NCBI GenBank assembly: GCA_949494735.1
Contig: CATABD010000006.1
Location: 1 to 59,592 of the forward strand
Direction: 5' to 3'
DNA from: an uncultured Oscillospiraceae bacterium
GTDB taxonomy: Bacteria > Bacillota > Clostridia > Oscillospirales > Oscillospiraceae
DNA: 59,592 nt
A program made the translations under genes and the position numbers. Shown here piece by piece: positions 40,657 to 48,016 of this stretch (positions are counted from its first letter, which is position 1; every line of letters begins with the position of its first letter). The notes under the pieces are model-generated. The model had not been told where the DNA came from. It did not search any database and saw nothing but the letters and a program-made list of their open reading frames with translations.

Positions 40657-43413
40657 ATGACAGATATGGAAAAGCGCACCGCCGCCGCCCGGTTTGCGGC
40701 GGATTGGAAGGGCCGGGGCGATGAAAAGCAGGAGACAAGCCTTTTCTGGATTGCTCTGCTGCAAAAGGTATACGGCATAGAGGAACCGGATAAGTACATT
40801 TCCTTTGAGGTTCCGGTGAAGCTAGACCACACCAGCTTCATTGACGGCTACATCGAATCCACCCGTGTCCTGATTGAGCAGAAGGGCCGGGACATTGACC
40901 TGCGGAAAGGGTACAAGCAGTCTGACGGCAGTATGCTGACCCCTTACCAGCAGGCTAGAAGATATGCCGGGTATCTGCCCCATGACCAGAATCCCCGCTG
41001 GATTATCGTCTGCAATTTCCAGGAGTTCCAGATTCACGATATGAACCGTCCCAACGACGAGCCGGAAGTTCTCAAGCTGGCGGACTTGGAAAAGGAATTT
41101 CACCGCCTGCAATTTCTGGTGGACACTGGCAGCGAGCATATCAAAAAGGAAATGGAGATCTCCCTTCAGGCTGGCGAATTGGTGGGCGTACTCTATGACG
41201 CACTCTTGAAGCAGTACAAAGACCCCAGCGACCCGGAAACGCTGAAAAGTCTGAACAAGCTGTGTGTCCGTCTGGTGTTCTGCCTATATGCCGAGGACGC
41301 TGGGATTTTTGGAAACCGGAGTATGTTCCATGATTACTTGCAGGCCCATGAGCGGGAGGCCCGCCGTGCCTTGATTGATCTGTTCAAAGTCTTGGACACA
41401 AGGCCGGAAGGACGCGACCCGTATATGGACGAGGACTTAGCGGCGTTCCCCTATGTCAACGGCGGATTGTTCGCAGATGAAAACATCGTAATTCCCCGGC
41501 TGGATGAAACCATCGTTGACCTGATTCTTCGGAAAGCCAGCGAGGACTTTGACTGGTCCGCCATCAGCCCCACCATCTTTGGGGCTGTCTTTGAAAGCAC
41601 GTTGAACCCGGAAACCCGGCGCTCCGGCGGGATGCACTACACCAGCATTGAGAACATTCACAAGCTGATTGACCCGCTGTTTCTGGACGGGTTGAAAGCG
41701 GAGTTTGCGGAGATTGAGGCCGTCACGGTGGAGCGGACCCGCAAGGCCAAACTGGAAGCCTTTCAGCGCAAGCTGGCGGGGCTGAAATTTCTTGACCCGG
41801 CCTGTGGCTCCGGCAACTTCCTGACGGAGACTTACATCTCCCTTCGGCGGCTGGAAAATGAAACCCTGTCCCTTCTCCACAAGGGACAAATCATGCTGGA
41901 CATCGGCAATCCGATTCAAGTCTCTATCAGCCAGTTTTACGGTATCGAAATCAACGACTTTGCCGTGACCGTGGCAAAGACGGCGCTGTGGATCGCTGAA
42001 AGCCAGATGATGAAGGAAACCGAGGACGTGGTGCACATGACCTTGGATTTCCTGCCACTGAAATCCTATGCCAATATCGTAGAGGGGAACGCCCTGCGGA
42101 CGGAGTGGACGGACGTGATCCCCAAGTACGAGTTAGACTACATCATGGGCAACCCGCCCTTTGTCGGCGCACGGATGATGGGCGCAGAGCAGAAGGATGA
42201 TGTAAACGCCATTTTCCCCGGATGGAAGAACGCCGGAAATCTGGACTATGTTTCCTGCTGGTATAAGAAAGCTGCGGACTTGATGGTGGGAACGTCTATC
42301 CGGGCCGCTCTGGTGTCCACCAACTCCGTGACCCAGGGTGAAGCTGTGGCGAATCTGTGGAAGCCGCTGTTTGAATCAGGCGTTCATATTGACTTCGCTC
42401 ACAGGACATTCCGCTGGGACAGTGAGGCCAAGATCAAGGCCCACGTTCATTGTGTGATTGTCGGATTCAGCACGGCCCCCAGCACCACGCCTAAGACGCT
42501 GTTCACATCAGAGCGGGCGCAGGTGGTTCAGAACATCAACGGGTATTTGCTGGACGCTGACAATGTGTTTGTGGAGAGCCGCAGTAAGCCTCTTTGTGAT
42601 GTACCAGAAATCGGGATTGGCAACAAACCGATTGACGGCGGCAACTATCTTTTCACCAAAGAGGAAATGGACGAATTTCTGAAAATTGAACCAGCGGCGG
42701 CAAAGTGGTTCAAGCCCTGGTACGGCTCCCAGGAGTTTATCAACCGTTGCCCTCGCTACTGTCTGTGGCTGGGGGACTGTCCGCCGAATGAGCTGCGTAA
42801 AATGCCGGAGTGCATGAAGCGGGTGGAAGCGGTGCGCCAGCTTCGCCTTGCCAGCAAGAGCGCCGGAACGGTAAAGCTGGCCGACACGCCGACCCGGTTC
42901 CATGTTGAGAATATGCCGGAAGGACATTTTATTGTTGTTCCCGAGGTATCGTCCGAGCGGCGGCGTTATGTTCCAATGGGCTTTATGGATGATTCTGTGC
43001 TGTGTAGCAATAAGGTTCGGCTGATGCCGAACGCAACACTTTACCATCTTGGCATTTTGACCTCAAATGTTCATATGGCTTGGATGCGGGCTGTCTGCGG
43101 ACGGCTCAAGAGTGACTACGATTATTCCATCAAAATTGTTTATAACAACTTCCCATGGCCTGCCCCTACGGATCAACAGAGGGCTAAGATCGAACAGACC
43201 GCCCAAGCCATTCTGGATGCCCGCGCCCTCTACCCGGACGCCAGCCTTGCCGATCTCTATGACGAGACAACCATGCCCCCGGAGTTGCGGAAGGCCCACC
43301 AGCAGAATGACAAGGCTGTGATGATTGCCTACGGCTTTTGGGGCAAGCTGAACTCCGAGCCAGCTTGCGTGTCGGAGTTGATGAAGATGTACCAGAGATT
43401 AACCGAAAACTGA
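40657..43413 (+). CDS. MmeI-type (type IIL) restriction-modification enzyme
   Basis: The ATG after GCGGAGGT gives 918 aa, almost the length of MmeI (919). The order fits the family: an N-terminal endonuclease with D63-x10-E74-Q-K76, a helical spacer (about 160-330), an N6-adenine methyltransferase with motif I DPACGSGNF (380-388) and motif IV NPPF (499-502), and a target-recognition domain (about 600-830). A C-terminal domain completes it. One polypeptide would methylate one strand of an asymmetric site and cut unmodified DNA about 20 bp away. It has its own promoter and terminator. All key residues seem present, so it is probably active and protects the cell or element from phage. Confidence 0.92.
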   Translation: MTDMEKRTAAARFAADWKGRGDEKQETSLFWIALLQKVYGIEEPDKYISFEVPVKLDHTSFIDGYIESTRVLIEQKGRDIDLRKGYKQSDGSMLTPYQQARRYAGYLPHDQNPRWIIVCNFQEFQIHDMNRPNDEPEVLKLADLEKEFHRLQFLVDTGSEHIKKEMEISLQAGELVGVLYDALLKQYKDPSDPETLKSLNKLCVRLVFCLYAEDAGIFGNRSMFHDYLQAHEREARRALIDLFKVLDTRPEGRDPYMDEDLAAFPYVNGGLFADENIVIPRLDETIVDLILRKASEDFDWSAISPTIFGAVFESTLNPETRRSGGMHYTSIENIHKLIDPLFLDGLKAEFAEIEAVTVERTRKAKLEAFQRKLAGLKFLDPACGSGNFLTETYISLRRLENETLSLLHKGQIMLDIGNPIQVSISQFYGIEINDFAVTVAKTALWIAESQMMKETEDVVHMTLDFLPLKSYANIVEGNALRTEWTDVIPKYELDYIMGNPPFVGARMMGAEQKDDVNAIFPGWKNAGNLDYVSCWYKKAADLMVGTSIRAALVSTNSVTQGEAVANLWKPLFESGVHIDFAHRTFRWDSEAKIKAHVHCVIVGFSTAPSTTPKTLFTSERAQVVQNINGYLLDADNVFVESRSKPLCDVPEIGIGNKPIDGGNYLFTKEEMDEFLKIEPAAAKWFKPWYGSQEFINRCPRYCLWLGDCPPNELRKMPECMKRVEAVRQLRLASKSAGTVKLADTPTRFHVENMPEGHFIVVPEVSSERRRYVPMGFMDDSVLCSNKVRLMPNATLYHLGILTSNVHMAWMRAVCGRLKSDYDYSIKIVYNNFPWPAPTDQQRAKIEQTAQAILDARALYPDASLADLYDETTMPPELRKAHQQNDKAVMIAYGFWGKLNSEPACVSELMKMYQRLTEN

Positions 43414-43430
43414 TAACCGGAGCCATACCA

Positions 43431-43469
43431 AAGCGGCGTGAACAGGAGACTTGTTCACGCCGCTTTTTT
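43431..43469 (+). terminator. Terminator of the MmeI-like gene
   Basis: A 14-bp perfect stem (AAGCGGCGTGAACA / TGTTCACGCCGCTT) over seven bases, followed by TTTT. Confidence 0.93.
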
Positions 43470-43504
43470 GCGCTCTCGTTTGTCCCAGCCGGGGCCGTTT
43501 CTTT

Positions 43505-43518
43505 CCCCTGCTGGTAAA
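43505..43518 (+). repeat. 14-bp direct repeat flanking the R-M island, copy 2
   Basis: CCCCTGCTGGTAAA, identical to 38672-38685. Confidence 0.75.
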
Positions 43519-43617
43519 CCCATAACAATACCCAAGGCCGTCCATTCCCCCCGCTGCTCCCCGCCCGTGCGGGTGGCTCTGTGAGGTCTGGACGGTCTTT
43601 CGTGTGAAAGGAGATTT

Positions 43618-43869
43618 ATGCCCGATAAGACAACTGCCAGCACCGCCCCGGAGGCGGACAACGATACCAGCAGGGAGATTGAACCTATCCCCCTGCCTGT
43701 GGCGGAGGGTGGCAACGCTCCACCCGCCCCGGACGCTCCGCCGCCCTCTATGGTGCGGAAGATAGGCGGCACTATCTTTGAAGTGTCGTTTCATTTCAGC
43801 ACCACCAGCCAGGAAACCATGACCGACAAAATCAACCGTCTTATCCGCCGGGAACTTGACCCTGCCTAA
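43618..43869 (+). CDS. tnpW: TnpW-family small transposon protein
   Basis: The 83-aa protein after GAAAGGAGAT has a disordered, Pro/Glu-rich first half and a conserved second half RKIGGTIFEVSFHFS followed by SQETMTDKINRLIRREL. This is the signature of the TnpW proteins first named in Tn4451. Their function is unknown. It marks the right part of the insertion in virD4, only 45 bp before virD4 resumes, and pairs with the truncated TnpX-type recombinase at the other side. Confidence 0.82.
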   Translation: MPDKTTASTAPEADNDTSREIEPIPLPVAEGGNAPPAPDAPPPSMVRKIGGTIFEVSFHFSTTSQETMTDKINRLIRRELDPA

Positions 43870-43913
43870 AATTTTTTTGAATTTCCGCACAACCTCCTTG
43901 ACAAATTGAGCGA

Positions 43914-45170
43914 AAAGGCACCGTCTTGGAAGAATGTGGCAATATGTTGCAGCGCGGCGGATATGAGATCAAGATACTCAACACCATCGACTTCAAGCAG
44001 TCCATGCGCTACAACCCCTTCAAATATATCCGCTGTGAAAACGACATTTTGAAGCTGGTGAACTGCATCATGGAGAACACCAAAGGCGAGGACAGCAAAG
44101 GTTCCGAAGATTTCTGGGCGAAGGCCGAGGCCCTGTACTATCAGGCGCTGATCGCCTATATCTGGTATGAGGCCCCGGAGGAGGAGATGAACATGACCAC
44201 CCTGCTGGATATGCTCAACGCCTCCGAGGTGCGGGAGGAGGATGAGAATTATAAAAACGCCGTGGACCTCATGTTTGACCGTCTGGAGCAGAAGAACGCG
44301 GACCACTTTGCCGTCCGTCAGTACCGAAAATATAAGATGGCAGCGGGAAAAACCGCAAAATCCATCCTGATAAGTTGCGGAGCACGTATGGCCCCTTTCG
44401 ACATCAAAGAGGTTCGGGAGCTGATGGAGGGGGATGAATTGGAGCTGGACAAGATCGGGGACCGCAAGACGGCCCTGTTCTGCGTCGTGTCCGACACGGA
44501 CATGACCTTCAATTTCGTCTCGGCCATGGTCTATACGCAAATGTTCAATGTGCTGTGCGACAAGGCCCTGGAGAACGGCGGGGCGCTGAAAACCCACGTC
44601 ACCTGCCTGCTGGATGAGTTCGCCAACCAGAAGATCCCCAACTTCCAGCACCTCATCAGCGTGATCCGCTCCCGCGAGATATCCGCCCACATCGTGGTGC
44701 AGACCCAGAGCCAGTTGAAGGCAGTTTATAAGGACCACGCGGAAACCATCATCGGCAACTGCTCCTGCGTCCTGTTCCTGGGCGGGAAGGAGCGCAGCAC
44801 CCTCAAAGAGCTGTCCGAAACCCTGGGCCGGGAGACCATCGACACCTTCAACACCGGCGAGAGCCGGGGCCGGGAGCTGTCCCACTCGCTGAACTATCAG
44901 AAGCTGGGCAAGGCCCTCATGGATGTGGATGAGCTGGCCGTCATGGACGGCGGCAAGTGCATTTTGCAGGTGCAGGGCGTCCGGCCCTTTTTCAGCAACA
45001 AGTTCGATATCACCAAACACCCGCAGTACAAATACCTGTCCGACTACAACGAGAAAAACAGGTTCGATGTGAAGAAGTTTCTCAGCCGGAGGCTCACCGT
45101 CAGGCCCCAGGACGCCTTTGAACCCTACGAATTCGACGCCTCATCCCCCACCGGGGAGGAGTCCGGCTGA
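43914..45170 (+). pseudogene. virD4: VirD4/TraG coupling protein, 3' fragment
   Basis: The family match resumes at KGTVLEECG and continues without breaks to the end (about 418 codons): DFWAKAEALYYQALIAYI, Walker B region TCLLDEFANQKIPNF, the all-alpha region and GGKCILQVQGVRPFFS near the C-terminus. Together with 36926-37403 it makes a nearly full-length VirD4, lacking only ~14 codons after Walker A. Frame is conserved and no other damage is visible, so the interruption is recent. The gene end overlaps the convergent gene at 45125 by 46 bp. Confidence 0.93.
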
Positions 45171-45610
45171 ACTGCCAGCTTTTCGGCCCTCTCCGCTTTG
45201 AGCTGGGCGGTGCGCTTCACATCCACGAAATGGGTGGCGTACCAGCGCTCGATCTCCGCATCGCCGCTCTTGCTGAACCGCAGGGGGATCACCGGCTTCC
45301 GGCCCTGGCCGTTCTTCTTTTTCGTCCCCCACCGCTTGTAGTAGCAGAAGGAGGGCTTCAACCCCGTTTTTGAGGCATAGGACCGCATTTCCCGCATGAC
45401 CAGGGACAGCTTGGACAGGTTGGCCTTGCAGACGCGCTCCAGGTAGTCCACGCGCCCATAGCGCCAATTCTCATAGTCCTGTTTGGATAGATAGCCCACC
45501 TCCATCAGCACATCCACCGGGGCGGCAAAGCCCCGGTTCCGGCATTGGAGGTACACGGCGGAGCGCACCTTCGCCGTCAATTCCCCGTTGTTCATGCGCA
45601 TCACTCTCAC
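45125..45610 (-). CDS. Unknown element protein, reverse strand
   Basis: Up to 161 aa, basic and helical, with YYKRWGTKKKNGQGRKPVIPLRFS in the middle and a charged C-terminus. I do not recognise a named family. It is convergent with virD4 and has a strong promoter (TTGCGG-17-TATAAT) close to the first start codons. With the -10 at 45625-45630 the leader before GTG 45610 would be only a few bases, so translation may begin at ATG 45601 or 45595. Being the only backbone gene on the opposite strand, it may be a regulator of transfer genes. Confidence 0.72.
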   Translation of the reverse strand: MRVMRMNNGELTAKVRSAVYLQCRNRGFAAPVDVLMEVGYLSKQDYENWRYGRVDYLERVCKANLSKLSLVMREMRSYASKTGLKPSFCYYKRWGTKKKNGQGRKPVIPLRFSKSGDAEIERWYATHFVDVKRTAQLKAERAEKLAVQPDSSPVGDEASNS

Positions 45611-45624
45611 AGTCAGTTTGGCCC

Positions 45625-45653
45625 ATTATACGGCAAAATGCCCAGGGCCGCAA
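45625..45653 (-). promoter_or_regulatory. Promoter of the 45125-45610 gene
   Basis: On the reverse strand TTGCGG, exactly 17 bp, TATAAT. Confidence 0.78.
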
Positions 45654-45756
45654 CTGTTTTCGCGCCCGGACTGTCCGGGCCATACATTTGGCCGTCTGGC
45701 GGACAACGCTTCGGACCGCTGTGAACTCCGAAACATCGTCCAGCCCGGTATTGCCG

Positions 45757-45786
45757 CCGTCTGAACTGTTCAGACGGTGGTTTTTA
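45757..45786 (+). terminator. Terminator before maff2
   Basis: CCGTCTGAA and TTCAGACGG form a stem with a three-base loop, followed by TGGTTTTTA. It insulates the maff2-trbL unit or ends virD4 transcription. Confidence 0.75.
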
Positions 45787-45828
45787 TATGTCCTACAACA
45801 AAAAATCATACAATTCTGGAGGTAATCA

Positions 45829-45993
45829 ATGGAATTTTTCACTTCCGCAATCGACACTGCGAAGGTCATCGTGTGCGCCCTGGGCGCTGGTCTGGGCGTA
45901 TGGGGCCTCATCAATCTGCTGGAGGGCTACGGCAACGACAACCCCGGCGCGAAGTCACAGGGCATGAAACACTTGACACCTAAATTGATGTAA
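45829..45993 (+). pseudogene. Maff2-family membrane protein, 3' end replaced
   Basis: The ATG after TGGAGGT starts a perfect Maff2 opening (MEFFTSAID, GAGLGVWGLINLLEGYGN, DNPGAKSQGMK). After MK the family sequence stops and six foreign codons lead to a stop at 45993. Normal members are about 65-75 aa and have a second hydrophobic segment, which is missing here. Maff2 is a small pilin/TrbC-like membrane protein that always precedes the TrbL/VirB6-like gene. The break marks the left edge of the second insertion. Confidence 0.88.
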
Positions 45994-46046
45994 AGACAAA
46001 TGCGTTGTGTATGCCGCAGTTTTTGGAGAAGAATTGCAACAGTGCA

Positions 46047-46075
46047 TTGTGTTTTCTCAACGGAGGCGGTATAAT
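46047..46075 (+). promoter_or_regulatory. Promoter of the XRE-TnpV unit
   Basis: TTGTGT, 17 bp, TATAAT, about 65 bp upstream of the XRE start; the leader holds a GC-rich hairpin around GGGCCGGGGC...GCCCCAGCCC. Confidence 0.72.
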
Positions 46076-46139
46076 AGTCGAAAGGCCATAGGGCCGGGGC
46101 TGTTCCTGCTGGCCCCAGCCCGGAAAGGTGGAACAGGCT

Positions 46140-46352
46140 ATGAAAATCAGCTATAAACCGCTCTGGAAAACACTGATCGACAAGAACATGAGCAAGAAAG
46201 ATTTGCGGCTCCAGGCGCATTTGACAACGAACCATATCGCCAACATGGGCAAGGGGGAGCATATCTCCATACCCACCCTTATCAAGATTTGCGAAACGCT
46301 GAACTGTGATATTTCCGATGTGATTGCGCTGGTGCCGGACGATGACCCATAA
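46140..46352 (+). CDS. XRE-family regulator (YozG/cro-like)
   Basis: The ATG after AAAGGTGG gives 70 aa: a single helix-turn-helix (WKTLIDKNMSKKDLRLQAHLTTNHIANMGKG, read in parts) with the ending ETLNCDISDVIALVPDD typical of small Cro-type regulators on clostridial mobile elements. It precedes tnpV by 18 bp and shares its transcript. It probably regulates its own promoter. Confidence 0.88.
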   Translation: MKISYKPLWKTLIDKNMSKKDLRLQAHLTTNHIANMGKGEHISIPTLIKICETLNCDISDVIALVPDDDP

Positions 46353-46370
46353 GGGAGAAAGGGCAGCACA

Positions 46371-46727
46371 ATGAAAATCGAACTGGACTATGTGAAAGTG
46401 GGAGATTACTACCTCCCCGACCTGACGATAGAGCCGCTTCCTGACCGCAGTTTGGGCAAGTACGGCCTGTTGAGGTTGCGGTATCTGAAAGAGCATCGCC
46501 CCATCATTTGGGCCGAGTTGGTGATGGAGGGCAAACTGTACGTCCATCTGCTGGAAGTTGAGGATGCCGCCCATGACCTGCTGGACAGCATGATGCCGGG
46601 AATGGCAAAAGAGGCCGGGGCTACCGAGGATTTGAAAGCCCGTGACCCTATGCGCTGGGTGGGACTGATGAATTGCTGTAAAGCCCAGGTGGAAGAAATC
46701 ATTTTTGCGGATTTGATTTATTGCTAA
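46371..46727 (+). CDS. tnpV: TnpV-family transposon protein
   Basis: The 118-aa protein shows the TnpV pattern: ELDYVKVGDYYLPDL at the start, GKYGLLRLRYLKEHRP, LVMEGKLYVHLLEVED and a C-terminal MRWVGLMNCCKAQVEEII. TnpV was named in Tn4451 and is found in many Firmicutes mobile elements, often beside a recombinase or mobilization gene. Its biochemical role is unknown. It has a strong terminator and indicates that the surrounding cassette came from a Tn4451-like element. Confidence 0.85.
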   Translation: MKIELDYVKVGDYYLPDLTIEPLPDRSLGKYGLLRLRYLKEHRPIIWAELVMEGKLYVHLLEVEDAAHDLLDSMMPGMAKEAGATEDLKARDPMRWVGLMNCCKAQVEEIIFADLIYC

Positions 46728-46732
46728 ATCTT

Positions 46733-46770
46733 AACCGGTCAGAAAGTTGTCCTTTCTGACCGGTTTTTGC
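46733..46770 (+). terminator. Terminator after tnpV
   Basis: A 14-bp perfect stem (AACCGGTCAGAAAG / CTTTCTGACCGGTT) with a five-base loop, then TTTGC. It also serves the convergent HxlR gene. Confidence 0.92.
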
Positions 46771-46785
46771 GGTAGCATAACAAAC

Positions 46786-47169
46786 TTATTCGGTTGCGGT
46801 TTTATCCTTTTCGTGCTTAAACCCCCATCTCATAATTTCATAGAAAACCGGCATCAAATCCCGTCCCCGTTCTGTGAAGGAATATTCCACATGGGGCGGG
46901 ATTTCATTGAACTGCTCCCGATGGATAAAGCCGTCTGCCTCTAACTCCCGCAAGGCGTTGGTCAGCATAGTGTTGGTGATTCCAGGTAAGTCCTTTTTCA
47001 GAACACCGAAGCGGACGGTGTCGTAAATGCACAGCTCATACAAAATCTGCGTTTTCCATTTGCCTTGCAGCATCAGCAGCAGGGGCGTTACCGGGCAATT
47101 TCCCAAATCGGTCACGATGCCCTTTTTCACATTTACAAGGTACTCCTCATAGGTCATATATTCATTCAT
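46786..47169 (-). CDS. HxlR-family transcription regulator
   Basis: The ATG after AGGAGG gives 127 aa. It has the HxlR/MarR-like winged helix with the family cysteine: NCPVTPLLLMLQGKWKTQILYEL, then FGVLKKDLPGITNTMLTNALRELEADGFI and VEYSFTERGRDLMPVF. Members sense aldehydes, quinones or redox state. It is divergent from the esterase operon with about 135 bp between, so it is the likely local regulator. Confidence 0.93.
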   Translation of the reverse strand: MNEYMTYEEYLVNVKKGIVTDLGNCPVTPLLLMLQGKWKTQILYELCIYDTVRFGVLKKDLPGITNTMLTNALRELEADGFIHREQFNEIPPHVEYSFTERGRDLMPVFYEIMRWGFKHEKDKTATE

Positions 47170-47303
47170 GTTCAAAGCCTCCTGCGTTTTGGGAGATAGT
47201 ACGAAACACGATACCATGTATCAAATTTCTGCGTACTTGATTTCCCTGCTGGATATAGTATAATTTCTATATCAAGAAAAGTCAATGGGGGGGGAAACAC
47301 CAA

Positions 47304-47993
47304 ATGGAGAACTCCAGTATCAATAAACACCGATTTCATATTTCCGGCAAAGAGATAGAAGTCTACCCAAGTATTGCGCCTGACCGTCCTATTATCTATC
47401 TGAATACCTTTCAGAAAGAGGGGGGCAGGGTATATCAAGCCCTGCGGGACAGCCATTGCCCAGACTTCACGCTGGTAGCCATCAGCGGACTGGAATGGAA
47501 TCATGATATGGCTCCGTGGGACATTCCGCCGATTTCCAAGAACGACACCCCATGCACAGGGGGAGCGGATGATTACCTGCGGCTCCTTTCCAGTGAGATT
47601 ATTCCTAAAGTGGAGAGCAAGATTTGTGTTTCCTGGAGAGGGATTGCCGGATATTCCCTGGCGGGCTTGTTCGCGGTGTACTCGCTCTATCAAACGGAGC
47701 TGTTCGAGAGAGCCGCCGCCATGTCCGGTTCCATTTGGTTCCCTGATTTCAAAGAGTATGTCTTTTCACACGAGATGAAACGGAAACCGGAGTGCATCTA
47801 TTTCTCCCTGGGGGATAAGGAGAGCAGGACGAAAAATCCCTATTTGAAAACGGTACAGGAACATACCGAGGCAATCCATACCTTTTATCAGCAGAACGGA
47901 ATCGACACAATTTATCAGCTTAATCCGGGAAATCATTTTCAAAACGGAATCCAGCGCACAGTATCAGGCATTTCGTGGATTTTATCAAGATAA
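47304..47993 (+). CDS. Alpha/beta hydrolase of the IroE/Fes esterase type
   Basis: The 229-aa protein has the esterase D/IroE pattern: the strand with PIIYLNTF, nucleophile Ser118 in AGYSLAGLFAVYSLY, an acidic residue in FSLGDKESRTKNP and the histidine in NPGNHFQNG. No signal peptide is visible. Family members open siderophore trilactones or hydrolyse small esters. It is the first gene of an operon with an adenylating enzyme and a GNAT acetyltransferase, and its stop lies 24 bp before the adenylation start. Together they could make, transfer and release an acyl or aminoacyl group on a small molecule. The substrate is unknown. Confidence 0.88.
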   Translation: MENSSINKHRFHISGKEIEVYPSIAPDRPIIYLNTFQKEGGRVYQALRDSHCPDFTLVAISGLEWNHDMAPWDIPPISKNDTPCTGGADDYLRLLSSEIIPKVESKICVSWRGIAGYSLAGLFAVYSLYQTELFERAAAMSGSIWFPDFKEYVFSHEMKRKPECIYFSLGDKESRTKNPYLKTVQEHTEAIHTFYQQNGIDTIYQLNPGNHFQNGIQRTVSGISWILSR

Positions 47994-48016
47994 GCAAAAC
48001 ACAGGAGGAACCCATC

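Larger units (their letters stand above)
37404..43913. mobile_element. 6.5-kb composite insertion in virD4
   Basis: The insertion begins with a possible group II intron 5' end, followed by a truncated large serine recombinase, an island with restriction-modification and SLOG genes, and TnpW. Recombinase plus TnpW is the gene content of Tn4451/TnpX-type elements. Because the recombinase lacks its catalytic domain, the insertion cannot move on its own. The host gene lost about 42 bp at the right junction. Confidence 0.8.

Noticed and set aside
45985-46000. TAAAGACAAAT shared with 23150-23160 as a possible element end
   Set aside because: Ten matching AT-rich bases are too few to define ends, and the contexts differ (one is half of an inverted repeat, the other is not).
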